64,000 bases of DNA from an uncultured Synergistaceae bacterium (GTDB lineage: Bacteria; Synergistota; Synergistia; Synergistales; Aminiphilaceae), in the NCBI GenBank assembly GCA_937868015.1, contig CALMLW010000236.1, forward strand, positions 1 to 64,000, read 5' to 3'. Below the pieces are notes generated by a model, which was not told the DNA's origin, did not search any database, and saw only the letters and a list, made by a program, of their open reading frames with translations. Positions within the stretch are counted from its first letter, which is position 1. Each line of letters opens with the position of its first letter. Below, piece by piece: positions 10,635-19,998 of the stretch. The translations under genes were made by a program, and so were the position numbers.

Positions 10635-11816
10635 GTGGGAGAAAGTCGCGACGATATTTACCGGGAAGCCCTGGAGGCGCATCGGAGGCACCGAGGTAAG
10701 ATCTCCGTGGAGTCCCGGATGCCCGTGGATAACTTTCATGATCTATCTCTGGCGTACACCCCCGGAGTGGCGGAGCCCTGCCGGGCCATCGAAAAAAACG
10801 TGGCGCAGGTCTGGGAGCTCACCAACCGGGGCAACTGCGTGGCGGTGGTGAGCGACGGCAGCGCCGTTCTGGGGCTGGGAGACATCGGCCCCGAGGCCGC
10901 CCTACCGGTGATGGAGGGCAAGTGCGTTCTTTTCAAGCGCTTCGCGGGGATCGACGCCTTTCCCCTGGTGGTGGCGGAGCGGGACCCCGACGCCCTGGTG
11001 GATCTGGTGGCGCGTCTGGCCCCATCCTTCGGAGGCGTAAACCTGGAAGACATCTCCGCCCCCCGGTGCTTTGACGTCGAAGCCCGGCTTCAGGATCGCG
11101 TTTCCATCCCGGTGTTTCACGACGACCAGCACGGCACCGCCGTCATCGTCCTCGCCGGAGTGCTCAACGCCCTGAAACTTGAGGGCAAGGTTCTGGAGAC
11201 GGCCCGGATCGTCATATCGGGGATGGGGGCCGCCGGCACCGCCATCGCCCGCATGTTGGCCTCGGCGGGGGCTCGGCATCTGGTGTGCTGCGGCCGCCGG
11301 GGCGTTTTGGATCCCGAAGATCCCCAGGCCTCTCCGGTGCAGCGTCTCCTGGCCCGGGAGACCAACCCCGAAGGCGTGCGGGGGGATCTTGCCCAGGCCC
11401 TGCGGGGCGCCGACGTCTTCATCGGCGTCTCCAAAGGGGGGACGGTGACCCGGGAGATGGTGGCCTCCATGGCGCCGGGGAGCGCGGTCTTCGCCCTGGC
11501 CAACCCCGTGCCGGAGATTTTCCCCGAGGAGGCCCGGGCGGGGGGAGCGGCCATCGTCTCCACGGGGCGCAGCGATTTTCCCAACCAGGTGAATAACTGC
11601 CTGGGATTTCCCGGTATTTTCCGGGGGGCTCTGGACGCGGGGGCCCTCCGCATCACCGAGGGCATGAAGCGGGCGGCGGCAAGGGCCCTGGCGGAGATGG
11701 TGGGGGATGGGCTCACCCGGGAGTACATCATCCCCTCGGCCTTCGATCCGGAGGTGGTGCCCTCCGTGGCGGCGGCGGTGGCCCGGGCGGCCCGGGAAGA
11801 GGGCGTGTGCCGGTAG
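10635..11816 (+). CDS. NAD(P)-dependent malic enzyme
   Basis: 393 residues, the short bacterial malic enzyme without a phosphotransacetylase tail. Oxidative decarboxylation of malate to pyruvate and CO2 with NAD(P)+. Motifs: [25 protein letters not shown] (catalytic Lys), FHDDQHGTA (metal-binding acids) and the Rossmann stretch [14 protein letters not shown]. Start is GTG 10635 with AGGAGG eight bases before; an ATG at 10627 is out of frame. Probably co-transcribed with the upstream fumarase and possibly with the downstream MFS transporter and cysteine desulfidase, all on the same strand with short gaps. Confidence 0.93.
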   Translation: MGESRDDIYREALEAHRRHRGKISVESRMPVDNFHDLSLAYTPGVAEPCRAIEKNVAQVWELTNRGNCVAVVSDGSAVLGLGDIGPEAALPVMEGKCVLFKRFAGIDAFPLVVAERDPDALVDLVARLAPSFGGVNLEDISAPRCFDVEARLQDRVSIPVFHDDQHGTAVIVLAGVLNALKLEGKVLETARIVISGMGAAGTAIARMLASAGARHLVCCGRRGVLDPEDPQASPVQRLLARETNPEGVRGDLAQALRGADVFIGVSKGGTVTREMVASMAPGSAVFALANPVPEIFPEEARAGGAAIVSTGRSDFPNQVNNCLGFPGIFRGALDAGALRITEGMKRAAARALAEMVGDGLTREYIIPSAFDPEVVPSVAAAVARAAREEGVCR

Positions 11817-11886
11817 GTTCCCACCGCCTTTGGGAACGTATCGATGATGATGGGATCCTCCGGCGCTCCGGAGGGATGGGGGAGCC

Positions 11887-13059
11887 ATGAAGCGTCGTGA
11901 CCTGGGGTTGTCCGCCTTGGCCACCTACTTGGTGCAGGCCTATGTGGCGGTGTTTTTTCTGTACCCCGTGGCCTTGCAGCAGGAAGGGATCCCCCTGACG
12001 CTGGTGGGGGGGCTTTTGGGGGCCTATTTCGGCGCCACCACCCTGGGGCGCCCCCTGGGAGGGGTGATGGTGGAGCGCCTGGGGGTGCGGTGGGCCCTGA
12101 TCCTCTCAGGAGTGGGATTGGTGCTCACCACCACGCCCATGATCTGGGTGCGTTCCCTGGGGCCCCTTTTGCTCCTGAGGGGAGGGATGGGGCTCTTCTA
12201 CGGGGTGGCCATGGTGGCGGTGACGGCGTATCAGACGGCGGCCATTCCCGCCGCCGTTCGGGGGCAAGTCTTCGCCTGGATCGCCGTGGCTTACGTCCTC
12301 CCCCAGATCACGGTGATGCCCCTGGGGGACTTTTTCCTGTCCCGGGGGGGCACGGAGCTTTATCTGGCGCTGGCTCCGGTGCTGGCTTTGGGATGCCTCG
12401 GGGCGAGCCTTTTTTCGTCGGACCTCCCCCCGGCGACGGCGACCCCGGATCAGGGCTGGGGTTCCTGGGGAGAGCTCCTTCGGGTGAGGCCCTTTTACTT
12501 TGTGTTGGCCTCCGGGGCCGTGTTTTCCCTGGTGAATAGCTCCACCCTCCAGTACCTCAGCGCCGCCGCTGCGGAAAAAGGCCTGAGCTCCAGCGCGTTT
12601 TTCGTGGCCAACGCCGCCTCGGCGTTGGCCATGCGCCTGTTGGGATCCCGGGTGCTGGACCGTTTTCCCCGGGGGATCCTGTCAGGGGTCATGATCGCCC
12701 TCATGGGGGGAGTGCTGGTCCTCTTTCCCCGGGGAGATACCCATCTTTTTCTGGGGATCTTGGGGCTTGTGTACGGCGTGGGCATGGGATTTGGCTTTCC
12801 CATCCAGCTCGCCCTGGCCCCGGACTTTGTCCCCCGGCACCTTCTGCCCAAGGGTGTGGCGGGATCATTTTTCGTCATGGATCTGGCCTGGATAGTTACC
12901 ACCGTGGGGGCCGCCCTGTTGGGAACGCGTTGGGGCATGGGGGGCACCCTGGCGGGGGTGGGGATCTTGGGCCTGGGGGGAGGATTTTTGGTGGCGGGGG
13001 CGGCGTGGCGCCTGGACAAAAGGCGCGCGGGGCTTCGGGACGAGGGCAAAAAAGATTAA
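11887..13059 (+). CDS. Major facilitator superfamily transporter
   Basis: 390 residues with about twelve hydrophobic helices and the MFS loop signature between TM2 and TM3 (GRPLGGVMVERLGVRWAL). It is an inner-membrane secondary transporter. The substrate is not readable. Its position between malic enzyme and cysteine desulfidase (only ~20 bp downstream) suggests a C4-acid, amino-acid or product exporter, but this is inference. A CCTCCGG/CCGGAGG hairpin lies just upstream of the RBS GGGGGAG and might modulate initiation. Confidence 0.8.
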   Translation: MKRRDLGLSALATYLVQAYVAVFFLYPVALQQEGIPLTLVGGLLGAYFGATTLGRPLGGVMVERLGVRWALILSGVGLVLTTTPMIWVRSLGPLLLLRGGMGLFYGVAMVAVTAYQTAAIPAAVRGQVFAWIAVAYVLPQITVMPLGDFFLSRGGTELYLALAPVLALGCLGASLFSSDLPPATATPDQGWGSWGELLRVRPFYFVLASGAVFSLVNSSTLQYLSAAAAEKGLSSSAFFVANAASALAMRLLGSRVLDRFPRGILSGVMIALMGGVLVLFPRGDTHLFLGILGLVYGVGMGFGFPIQLALAPDFVPRHLLPKGVAGSFFVMDLAWIVTTVGAALLGTRWGMGGTLAGVGILGLGGGFLVAGAAWRLDKRRAGLRDEGKKD

Positions 13060-13082
13060 AATTACTGACGGGGGCGATGGGC

Positions 13083-14351
13083 ATGGATCTGAGGGCTTTT
13101 CTGCGGGCTGAAGTGAAGCCCGCCTTGGGATGTACCGAGCCGGGGGCGGTGGCCCTGGCGGCGGCCACGGCGGCCAAGGAGTTTTCGGGCCCCTTGGAGG
13201 GCATTAGGCTTCGCCTCTCGGCGAATGTGTTCAAAAATGGCCATAGCGTGGGCATCCCCGGTACGGGGGGGCTCCAGGGTAATCGCCTGGCGGCGGCCCT
13301 GGGGGCCCTGGCGGGGGACGCATCCAAGGGGCTTAGATCCCTGGAAGGGCTGCCCTCGGAGGCCGTGGAGCGGGCCCAGAAGCTGGTGGAAACAGGGAAC
13401 GTCACGGAACAAGTGGTGCCCGACGTGCCCAGCGTCTATGCCGAGGTGGAGCTCCGGGGCCCCGAAGGCACGGCGGGGGCCGTGGTTTCCGGATCCCACG
13501 ACCGGGTGGCAGAGGTGAGGAAAAACGGCAAGGTGGTGCGCCGCTTGTTGGAGGCGGACACCTCGGTCCAGGGTAGGCCCGCGTACCTGGAAGAGCTCAT
13601 GCGCCTGACCATGGAAGATCTGTGGCGCCTCGCCGGAACCCTGGATGGCGAAATGGAGATCTTTCTCTTGGATGGGGCCCGGACGAACATGGAAGTGGGA
13701 GAGGCGGGCCTCCAGGGTGATTGGGGGTTGGGAGTGGGGCGGGTCCTACAGGAGCGCGGCACCCCCGGGGATCTTCTCTGGGAGATCAAGGCCACCGCCT
13801 CTGCCGCAGCGGATGCCCGGATGGGAGGGGTTCCCCTGGCGGTCATGAGCAGCGCGGGAAGCGGAAATCATGGCATCACCGCCATCATCCCCCTGGTGGT
13901 GGCGGCCCGCCATTGGGGTAGTCCTTTCCGATCCCTGGCGGAGGCCCTGGCGCTGAGTCATCTGGTGACGGGATACATCAAGGCCCATACGGGACGGCTC
14001 ACCCCCATCTGCGGGTGCGCCGTGGCGGCGGGGGCCGGGGCGGCGGCGGGATTGGTGCGCCTGGCGGGGGGGACGGCGGCCCAGGGGGATCGGGCCGTGG
14101 CTTCTCTGGTGGCGTCTTTGGTGGGAATGTTGTGCGATGGGGCCAAGGGGTCCTGCGCCCTCAAGGTGGGGGCCGCCGCCGGAGAGGCCTACACCAGTGC
14201 CCTGCTGGCCCTGGAAAACTGCGGGGTGGGGGAGCGCCAAGGAGTGGTCTATGCCACCTTGGCCGACACCGCCCGGGCGGTGGGGACCCTGAGCACCCTG
14301 GGATTCTCCAGCGCCGACTCCGTCATGCTACGTCTCCTGGGAGAGCCGTAG
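13083..14351 (+). CDS. cyuA: L-cysteine desulfidase family protein (CyuA / UPF0597)
   Basis: About 422 residues. The N-terminus reads MDLRAFLRAEVKPALGCTEPG, the diagnostic start of the CyuA/YhaM family. Further cysteines occur in ICGCAVAAG and in MLCDGAKGSCALK, matching the [4Fe-4S] ligands known from archaeal L-cysteine desulfidase. Reaction: L-cysteine to pyruvate, H2S and ammonia (some members may act on serine or other substrates). The frame is open far upstream, but family alignment fixes the start at ATG 13083 or ATG 13077 (two residues longer). Linked to the MFS gene by a short gap and followed by a strong palindrome. Yields pyruvate, consistent with amino-acid fermentation. Confidence 0.87.
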   Translation: MDLRAFLRAEVKPALGCTEPGAVALAAATAAKEFSGPLEGIRLRLSANVFKNGHSVGIPGTGGLQGNRLAAALGALAGDASKGLRSLEGLPSEAVERAQKLVETGNVTEQVVPDVPSVYAEVELRGPEGTAGAVVSGSHDRVAEVRKNGKVVRRLLEADTSVQGRPAYLEELMRLTMEDLWRLAGTLDGEMEIFLLDGARTNMEVGEAGLQGDWGLGVGRVLQERGTPGDLLWEIKATASAAADARMGGVPLAVMSSAGSGNHGITAIIPLVVAARHWGSPFRSLAEALALSHLVTGYIKAHTGRLTPICGCAVAAGAGAAAGLVRLAGGTAAQGDRAVASLVASLVGMLCDGAKGSCALKVGAAAGEAYTSALLALENCGVGERQGVVYATLADTARAVGTLSTLGFSSADSVMLRLLGEP

Positions 14352-14376
14352 GCAGGTAACCCTCGGGGGTTTGGGA

Positions 14377-14428
14377 AGGCTCGCGCCCCTTCTTTGCCCC
14401 CTAGGGGGCAAAGAAGGGGCGCGAGCCT
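14377..14428. terminator. 52-bp perfect palindrome between convergent genes
   Basis: Arms 14377-14402 and 14403-14428 are exact reverse complements (26 bp each) with no spacer; the centre is CTAG. It would fold into a very stable hairpin in RNA from either strand and lies between the convergent cyuA and chemoreceptor genes, so a bidirectional terminator is the natural reading. Neither side has a long U-tract (GGTTTTC on the plus side). Confidence 0.7.
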
Positions 14429-14442
14429 CAGGTTTTCGGTCG

Positions 14443-16554
14443 TCACGGGCCTTCGTCGAGGACGTAGCCCTGGAGAATCTCTTCCAGATCGTCCAGCACC
14501 TCCTGTTGCCCCTGCCGTATTTCTTCCAGGCGCTCCATCTGGGCGGCCACCTGGCGAGACCCCTCCTCCACCCTATGGGCGGCCCGGTGTCCTTCGCTCA
14601 TCTGGAGGTGTACGGAGTCCATGGCGCCTTCCACGGCCTCGTTGCCAGCGAGCTGCCCCTGGGTGGCCTGGGCGATGGACTGGATGCCCTTGGCGATATC
14701 CGAGACGTCTTCCATGATTTTTCCGATACGTTCGGCCGCCCCCGTGGAGTTCTCCACCGTTTTGGATATGAGCTCAATGGCGCCGTCGGTGTCCCGCACG
14801 GTCTCGTCCGTCCGGGTGCCCACTTCTTCAATTACCGACTGGATTTGGCGCGCCGCCTCGTTCGACTCCTCTGCCAGCTTACGCACCTCTTCGGCCACCA
14901 CGGCAAAACCCCTACCGGCTTCTCCGGCCCGGGCGGCTTCGATGGCGGCGTTGAGGGCCAGGAGGTTCGTCTGGTCCGCGATGCCCCGGATGGTGGAGAC
15001 GAAGCGAGATATGCTTTCCACCGAGTGCTCCAGGGCTCCCAGGGCATTCCTGACACGGGTGCTGGCCTTTCCCGCCTCCGCGATCTCCGCCGCCACGGAG
15101 CGCACCGCGTCGCCGTCGGAGGCCGCCTCCCGGGCCACCGTTTCGGCCTTTCGGGATAGGTCTTGGACCAGCTCCGCCGCTTCCCGGGAGGATCGGGTCA
15201 CCGAGGCCACTCGGGCCTTGGTGCTCTCTGCCGCCTGGGCCACGTCCCCCACGGTGCGGACCATATCTCCCGCCGCCGCCAGCGCCTCTCGGAGGGAATC
15301 GGCCACTTCCACGTTGATCTGCTCCATGGCGTCGCCCCGCTCTTGAGATAGCTCCTGGATGCGGCGCATGCGGAGCACCAGATCCCGAAAGGAGGCGCTG
15401 ATGCGGGAAAAGGCCCCCAGGACCACCTGGATCTCGTTGCGGCTTTCTTCTTGCCCCAGGGAGCAAGCCCTCAGGTCTCCCTGGGCCACTCGCTCCGCCG
15501 TATCTATCACCGAACGAAGGGGGGCGAGAAGGCGGCGAAGGACGATGGCCGCCAAGGCCATGCCCACCACCAGGGATAGGAGACCCCAGAAGATCATGCG
15601 CCCCCTCATGGCCCCCAGGGGGGCTAGGATCACCGATGAAGGGAGGGAGAGGGCCACGGTCCAAGAGGGGTCTTCAGTGCGAAAGGCAAAGACCTGGCGG
15701 GCCTCGCTGCCCGAGCCCACTGCGAAACTCCAGACCGTCCCCGGGGTCTGCCCCCGGCCGTTTTCTCTCAGGACGGCGCCAATTTCTTCCTCGGCGGCTC
15801 CCGGGTCGGCCCCTCCCAGAGGTCTTCCCTCCCCGTCGAGGATCAGGGCTTGGCTCCCTTCGCCGATATGGGTCTCCCGGATGAGCTTCACCAAGGGCTG
15901 AAGTGAAGTGCCCGATGATATCACGATAAAATCCTGGGGATCGCGGCCGGGGAGGGGGCGGTAGCTAGCGAAGTACGGCTCTCCTTGGATCGTGGTGGTT
16001 CCCGGGAATTCCTTTCCTTCGGTCACCACGCTTTGAAAAACCGGGCTATCTTCGGGGATCACCGTGCCCACCATGGAGTTTCCCTGGCCATCGCGCAGGG
16101 ACGTGGCCACGCGCACCAGGGCGCTTTTCCCGTCCGACGACGCCACCTGAAAGAGGCTGAAGACCCCTCGCATGCGCCGACTCCACTCTTCGGGGAGGTC
16201 GTTGTTTCCGGTGAGCTTGGTTACCTTGCCTCCGCAGGAAAGGAGCAGCTGAGGAAGCTGCCATGTTCCCACGGCCCCGGGGGGGCGGGCGATGATGTTT
16301 CCCTGGGTCAGGGTGCTGGCGGCCACGTCCAGGTTAGAGACGCAGGCCTGGTTCAGGAGCTCCAGGGTCTTGTCCGTGGCCTGGGCCAGACCGGACACGG
16401 CCCCCGATTCTTGGGCCACGAAGCTCTCCATCAGCCTATCTCGGGCGGTGAGGTAGCTCCCCCAAAAGGACGCAGCCAAGACCCCCAGGACGATGAGGGC
16501 CACGCCGGATAAGATCTGAAACTTGAGAGAAACTCCGCGACGGCTACGATGCAT
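14443..16554 (-). CDS. Methyl-accepting chemotaxis protein with Cache sensor
   Basis: 703-residue chemoreceptor. TM1 is at about residues 10-30 and is followed by a ~270-residue periplasmic region with [17 protein letters not shown] and [13 protein letters not shown], typical of Cache3-Cache2 fusion sensors. TM2 (near residue 320) leads into HAMP and the signalling domain with [20 protein letters not shown]. The frame extends 51 codons upstream, but ATG 16554 is chosen because a hydrophobic TM1 follows at once and GGGGGGTGAC precedes it. Cache domains of this class commonly bind small metabolites directly; the ligand is unknown. It ends 14 bp from the shared palindromic terminator. Confidence 0.92.
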   Translation of the reverse strand: MHRSRRGVSLKFQILSGVALIVLGVLAASFWGSYLTARDRLMESFVAQESGAVSGLAQATDKTLELLNQACVSNLDVAASTLTQGNIIARPPGAVGTWQLPQLLLSCGGKVTKLTGNNDLPEEWSRRMRGVFSLFQVASSDGKSALVRVATSLRDGQGNSMVGTVIPEDSPVFQSVVTEGKEFPGTTTIQGEPYFASYRPLPGRDPQDFIVISSGTSLQPLVKLIRETHIGEGSQALILDGEGRPLGGADPGAAEEEIGAVLRENGRGQTPGTVWSFAVGSGSEARQVFAFRTEDPSWTVALSLPSSVILAPLGAMRGRMIFWGLLSLVVGMALAAIVLRRLLAPLRSVIDTAERVAQGDLRACSLGQEESRNEIQVVLGAFSRISASFRDLVLRMRRIQELSQERGDAMEQINVEVADSLREALAAAGDMVRTVGDVAQAAESTKARVASVTRSSREAAELVQDLSRKAETVAREAASDGDAVRSVAAEIAEAGKASTRVRNALGALEHSVESISRFVSTIRGIADQTNLLALNAAIEAARAGEAGRGFAVVAEEVRKLAEESNEAARQIQSVIEEVGTRTDETVRDTDGAIELISKTVENSTGAAERIGKIMEDVSDIAKGIQSIAQATQGQLAGNEAVEGAMDSVHLQMSEGHRAAHRVEEGSRQVAAQMERLEEIRQGQQEVLDDLEEILQGYVLDEGP

Positions 16555-16723
16555 CGTGTCACCCCCCGCAAACAACCCCCCCCAGAGGAAACGCCTCTCC
16601 CCGGGAGTCCCGTGGCGCCCTGCGGCGCGACCATCGAAAGTCGACGTCGTGTGACGGGAAAAAGTTTTCTCAGGCGATGGAATCCCCCCCCGGTGTCCGC
16701 GCCCCATGCCCTATAATGGAGCC

Positions 16724-17524
16724 TCAGGCGGGGATGATCAGGACGGGACTTTTTGCCGCGCCGATAAGGGCTTCGGCGGTACTTCCCACCAGGAGCCCCC
16801 ACATTTCGCCGTGGCGGGATAGCCCTAGCACTAACAGAGAGGGGGCGAGGTCCTCCAGCACGGCGGGAAGTTCCTCGTTCGGGTCTCCGCTCACCAGGCG
16901 GGCGGTCACTTCCCCTCCCCAGGGGAGGAGAGATTCTTTCACCGCTTGGAGCGCCTCGTCCGCCGCCATGACGAGCTCTTCCGCCGCCCCGGGGTCGTCC
17001 AGGGGCACGGCGTGCAAGAGCACGGTCTGGCGAGCCCGCCCCTCGGCCACGCGCCGGAGGGATTCCAGTAGGGCGTCCGTGCGATCGGGGGCGAGGTCGG
17101 TGGCGACCACCATACGAGAGAAAAGATCCCCGGCGGGGAGCGTGCCGTCGTCGGGGAGGGGAATCAAGAGATGGGGCAGGGGGATGGGGCGTATCAGGGG
17201 CAGGGGGTCGTCTTCGGGGTGGATGATATGGGCCACCAGGGAGCACTTTTCTCTGTGAGCCACCTCCGCCAGGACTTCTTCGTCGTCTCCTGCGAGAACC
17301 AGGGAGCTGACGCCGCCGTGGAGGGCCTGGAGCTCCTCTTCCAGGGGACCCATGTGCTCCTCGGCGTCCCGTACGAGGCCAGGAGTTTCCAGCCCCGCTT
17401 CGGGGTTGACCACGTGAACCAAAAGCAGGGAGGTCCGGGGAGTGGCCAGGGAGTCCAGGATCCACTTCGCCCCTTCCAGGGACTGGGGGGAGAGATCGAT
17501 GGGGTGGAGTATTCTTCGCAGCAT
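16724..17524 (-). CDS. Tandem universal stress protein (UspA family)
   Basis: 266 residues made of two UspA-like halves. The C-terminal half ends with GLSRHGEMWGLLVGSTAEAL, fitting the G-x2-G-x9-G-S/T ATP-binding signature, and PVLIIPA, the usual last strand. The N-terminal half (MLRRILHPIDLS) keeps the first strand but has a poor nucleotide signature, so only one site may bind ATP. Start ATG 17524 has AAGGAGGAA upstream, better than an in-frame ATG nine codons earlier. Cytoplasmic stress or energy-state protein; monocistronic behind its own promoter. Confidence 0.85.
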   Translation of the reverse strand: MLRRILHPIDLSPQSLEGAKWILDSLATPRTSLLLVHVVNPEAGLETPGLVRDAEEHMGPLEEELQALHGGVSSLVLAGDDEEVLAEVAHREKCSLVAHIIHPEDDPLPLIRPIPLPHLLIPLPDDGTLPAGDLFSRMVVATDLAPDRTDALLESLRRVAEGRARQTVLLHAVPLDDPGAAEELVMAADEALQAVKESLLPWGGEVTARLVSGDPNEELPAVLEDLAPSLLVLGLSRHGEMWGLLVGSTAEALIGAAKSPVLIIPA

Positions 17525-17568
17525 GGGGATTCCTCCTTCTCGCGATGGCACGCTAAAATCTCTCCATC

Positions 17569-17597
17569 AGCATAGAGCGCGAAGGGCGCGCCGTCAA
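17569..17597 (-). promoter_or_regulatory. Sigma70-like promoter of the universal stress gene
   Basis: On the minus strand TTGACG (17597-17592) and TATGCT (17574-17569) are spaced by 17 bp. Each differs from consensus at one or two positions. Predicted start is near 17562, giving a leader of about 38 nt. Confidence 0.55.
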
Positions 17598-17620
17598 GGC
17601 GCTGGGGTAGGAGGTCTCCC

Positions 17621-18499
17621 ATGGGAAGCGATGTGACGTGGCGTGCGCTGGGCGTGGTACGAAGGGCCTTCGAGGCCTTGCCTCCGGATTGGGCCCTCTT
17701 TGGAGGGGGAGTCCTGGGAGGATTGGTCTGGGCCCTGGACAAGGGGCGGGTGGACGGGGCGGAAGCCCGGTGCGTGGGGGCCCTGGGAGTGGGGGTGACC
17801 CGGGCCCGACGGATCGTGCGGGCCTCCTACGTCAACCTGGGGCGGAGCGTGGTCGAGTTTCTGCTCATCCCCAAAAGAGGAGAGCGGTGGCGATCCCGCG
17901 TGGCGGTGCACGGAGAGGAGTACCTCCGGAGAGCCCTGGAAGGGGGGCGCGGGGTGGTGCTCCTGACGGCCCACTTTGGCAGCTGGGAGCTGGCCGCCGC
18001 CACGCTGGCGGCCCGGGGTTTCCCCATGAACGCCATAGGGGCGGAGCAGCGGGATCCCCGTATTACCGATCTCATCATATCCTTGCGGGAGGCGGCGGGG
18101 GTGCGGACCATCGGCAAGGGCTTCGACCTCAAGGGAGCGCTACGGTGCCTTCGCCGGGGGGAGATCCTGGGGGTTCTCCTGGACCAGGACGCCCGTAGCG
18201 CCGGGATTCGGGTTCCCTTTTTGGGACATCCCGCCAGTACGCCCTACGGCCCGGTGAAAATGGCGGCTAAAATGGGATCCCGGGTGGTGCCCCTCTTCAT
18301 GGTGCGGCGCCCGGACGGGATCTCCCACGACCTTCACCTTCTCCCTGCCCTGGAGGGCAAAGACGGCCTCCCCTTTGGCCAGGACGAAGAGTATTCCGTG
18401 GCCCTCTGCAACGAGGTGTTGGGGACATGGATCCGGCGCCACCCCGATCATTGGATGTGGCTCTATCCCCGGTGGGCCTCCACCCAGGCCTTGCCATGA
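17621..18499 (+). CDS. LpxL/HtrB-family lysophospholipid (lipid A) acyltransferase
   Basis: 292 residues. The catalytic HxxxxE motif is seen in LTAHFGSWELAA (near residue 119), followed by the LLDQDARSAGIRVPFLG block and PLFMVRRPDG, typical of the LpxL/LpxM family. A weak hydrophobic N-terminal segment (WALFGGGVLGGLVWAL) would anchor it to the inner membrane. Known role: secondary acylation of Kdo2-lipid IVA; its presence supports an outer membrane with lipid A-like glycolipid. Start ATG 17621 follows TAGGAGGTC. The stop overlaps the next start as ATGA. Confidence 0.87.
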   Translation: MGSDVTWRALGVVRRAFEALPPDWALFGGGVLGGLVWALDKGRVDGAEARCVGALGVGVTRARRIVRASYVNLGRSVVEFLLIPKRGERWRSRVAVHGEEYLRRALEGGRGVVLLTAHFGSWELAAATLAARGFPMNAIGAEQRDPRITDLIISLREAAGVRTIGKGFDLKGALRCLRRGEILGVLLDQDARSAGIRVPFLGHPASTPYGPVKMAAKMGSRVVPLFMVRRPDGISHDLHLLPALEGKDGLPFGQDEEYSVALCNEVLGTWIRRHPDHWMWLYPRWASTQALP

Positions 18500-18942
18500 T
18501 CATCCTGGGAGTGGATCCGGGGAGGGGCAAGTTCGGGTGGGCCTTCGGCTCCGAGGAGGGCACCCTACTTTTTGCGGGCATCACCCCCACGGCGGCGAGG
18601 GACGCCTGGGGGGCCCGGGTACGGGAGGGACGATGGGACGCCCTCTTGCCCTGGAGCACCGAGGGGCATGCAGAGGCGGTGCGGTCTTTTCCGGAGCACT
18701 TTGTGTTGGGAGACGGCACGGCGCGACACCCCTTCCTGGCGCTCATGGAGGGATATGGTTGGGCCGTCACCCTGGTGGGGGAAGAAAACTCCACCCTGGA
18801 GGCCCGGAGGCTCTACGCCCAAATCCATCCCCCCCGGGGATGGCGGAGGCTCCTTCCCGCCGCCCTTTTTCCCCCATCCCGGGATCTGGACGACCTGGCG
18901 GCCTGGGAGCTCGTGCGGCGTTTTTTGGGGGAGGCCCCCTAG
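18496..18942 (+). CDS. YqgF/RuvC-like RNase H-fold nuclease
   Basis: 148 residues starting MIILGVDPGRGKFGWA, the first RNase H-fold strand with its metal-binding Asp. GEENSTLEARRLY and DLDDLAAWELVRRFL correspond to the DExxT-EA and D-xxAA motifs of YqgF/RuvX (pre-16S rRNA nuclease, putative Holliday junction resolvase). The Asp/Glu/Asp set is complete. It is chosen at ATG 18496 because it overlaps the acyltransferase stop by 4 bp and the upstream in-frame extension is non-homologous. It differs enough from standard YqgF that a second, canonical copy may exist elsewhere. Role in rRNA or DNA processing is inferred. Confidence 0.7.
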   Translation: MIILGVDPGRGKFGWAFGSEEGTLLFAGITPTAARDAWGARVREGRWDALLPWSTEGHAEAVRSFPEHFVLGDGTARHPFLALMEGYGWAVTLVGEENSTLEARRLYAQIHPPRGWRRLLPAALFPPSRDLDDLAAWELVRRFLGEAP

Positions 18943-19025
18943 CTCCCAAAGAGGGGGAGCAACCCTTTCCCCGGGTCTCAAGCCCCCCTTACCGTAGTTT
19001 TCATCACAAAGGAGAAGTTGTCCCC

Positions 19026-19054
19026 TTTTGAAAAGATTCCTGAGCGTGTAGAAT
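19026..19054 (+). promoter_or_regulatory. Candidate promoter upstream of cheX
   Basis: TTTTGA (19026-19031) and TAGAAT (19049-19054) are spaced by 17 bp. The 296-bp gap 18943-19238 otherwise contains a long untranslated leader with a direct GGGAGATC repeat (19148-19163 area) and no recognised RNA motif. Confidence 0.35.
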
Positions 19055-19238
19055 GGGAAAAAAGGCCGAGGGACCCCCGCGACCCTTTGAAGCCTCCGTA
19101 CCCGGGGGTTTTCCCCAGGAATGTGGGGTAAAAAAGGCCCCGTACCTCGGGAGATCGGGAGATCCTAAAGAAAAAAGGAGCGAGAAACCGATTGTTCCGG
19201 TGAGCCAGAGCCCCGGTCCTATAAGAGGAGGAATACCC

Positions 19239-19730
19239 GTGAGTCAGCAGATTCTCTCGAAGTTCGTCAACGCCAACGGGGCGGCGCTCGTCTCCGTGAG
19301 CTCTACCCTGGGAGTTAAAGCCGAGCTCCAGAAGTCCCATATCGCCCAAGGAGTCAACACGCCGGGAAGCCGGGTGGCGGCGGTGGTGGGCATCGTGGGG
19401 GGAGGGGTGCACGGCACATCGTCCATCATGGCGGACGAAGGGGGATTTGCCGCCTACGTCAACGCCATGGGAGGAGGCATGATCTCGGCCGATCTGGAGG
19501 ACCCCGTGGCCCTCTCGGTCATCGCCGAGCTGACGAACATGGTCAACGGCCAGACCTTGATGGCCCTCGACATCGACGGGGTGGATTTGACGCCCCCCCA
19601 GGTAATCACCGGGGAAAACATCAAGGCCGTGCCTCCCCAGAAGCCCGCCATCAAGTCCTTCACCCTCCCCTTTTCCGTGGTTCCCTCGGGGACGGTGTTT
19701 CTGGTCATATCCATTTACCAGGAAGAGTGA
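19239..19730 (+). CDS. cheX: CheX-like chemotaxis phosphatase
   Basis: 163 residues. CheX/CheC family protein that dephosphorylates CheY-P. The catalytic motif E-x2-N is visible in AELTNMVNGQ (near residue 102), and the GGGVHGTSSIMADE and PFSVVPSG segments fit the CheX fold; a single E-N motif points to CheX rather than CheC. The start is GTG 19239 with AGAGGAGGAA upstream; the frame is open 62 codons further but that part has no homologous look. It is not beside other che genes here, but three MCPs lie in the window. Followed 268 bp later by an unknown membrane protein. Confidence 0.85.
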   Translation: MSQQILSKFVNANGAALVSVSSTLGVKAELQKSHIAQGVNTPGSRVAAVVGIVGGGVHGTSSIMADEGGFAAYVNAMGGGMISADLEDPVALSVIAELTNMVNGQTLMALDIDGVDLTPPQVITGENIKAVPPQKPAIKSFTLPFSVVPSGTVFLVISIYQEE

Positions 19731-19998
19731 GGCGGCCATCGACCTCGGGGGATAGATTCCCCACGAAGGTCCGCCTGCGGGAGCGCTCCGCCGGGGAAAG
19801 CCCTCCGGGCGAGGCCGGTAGAGCCCTTCGCAGCACATCCTCTTCCCAGGCATCCGTTTTTGGAACTGCGGGGTGCGCCGGGGCGCCGTCGAGGGCAGCC
19901 CTTCGGTGGAGGTGGGGGATCTCTGGCCGTAGAAAGACCTTTGGGATGACGCGGGGTCGGTGCGAGGATCGCCGAAGACCGATGAGGAGGCGAGGGGG
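19731..19998. other. Non-coding GC-rich gap after cheX
   Basis: 268 bp without a credible gene. A plus-strand frame crosses it, but it is Arg/Ser-rich low-complexity sequence. Several short GC-rich inverted repeats occur (around 19760-19820) but I recognise no RNA family or promoter. Confidence 0.4.

Noticed and set aside
10627-10851. ATG 10627 as start of a separate small gene before malic enzyme
   Set aside because: Out of frame with the conserved enzyme; GTG 10635 has the better spaced RBS and family start.
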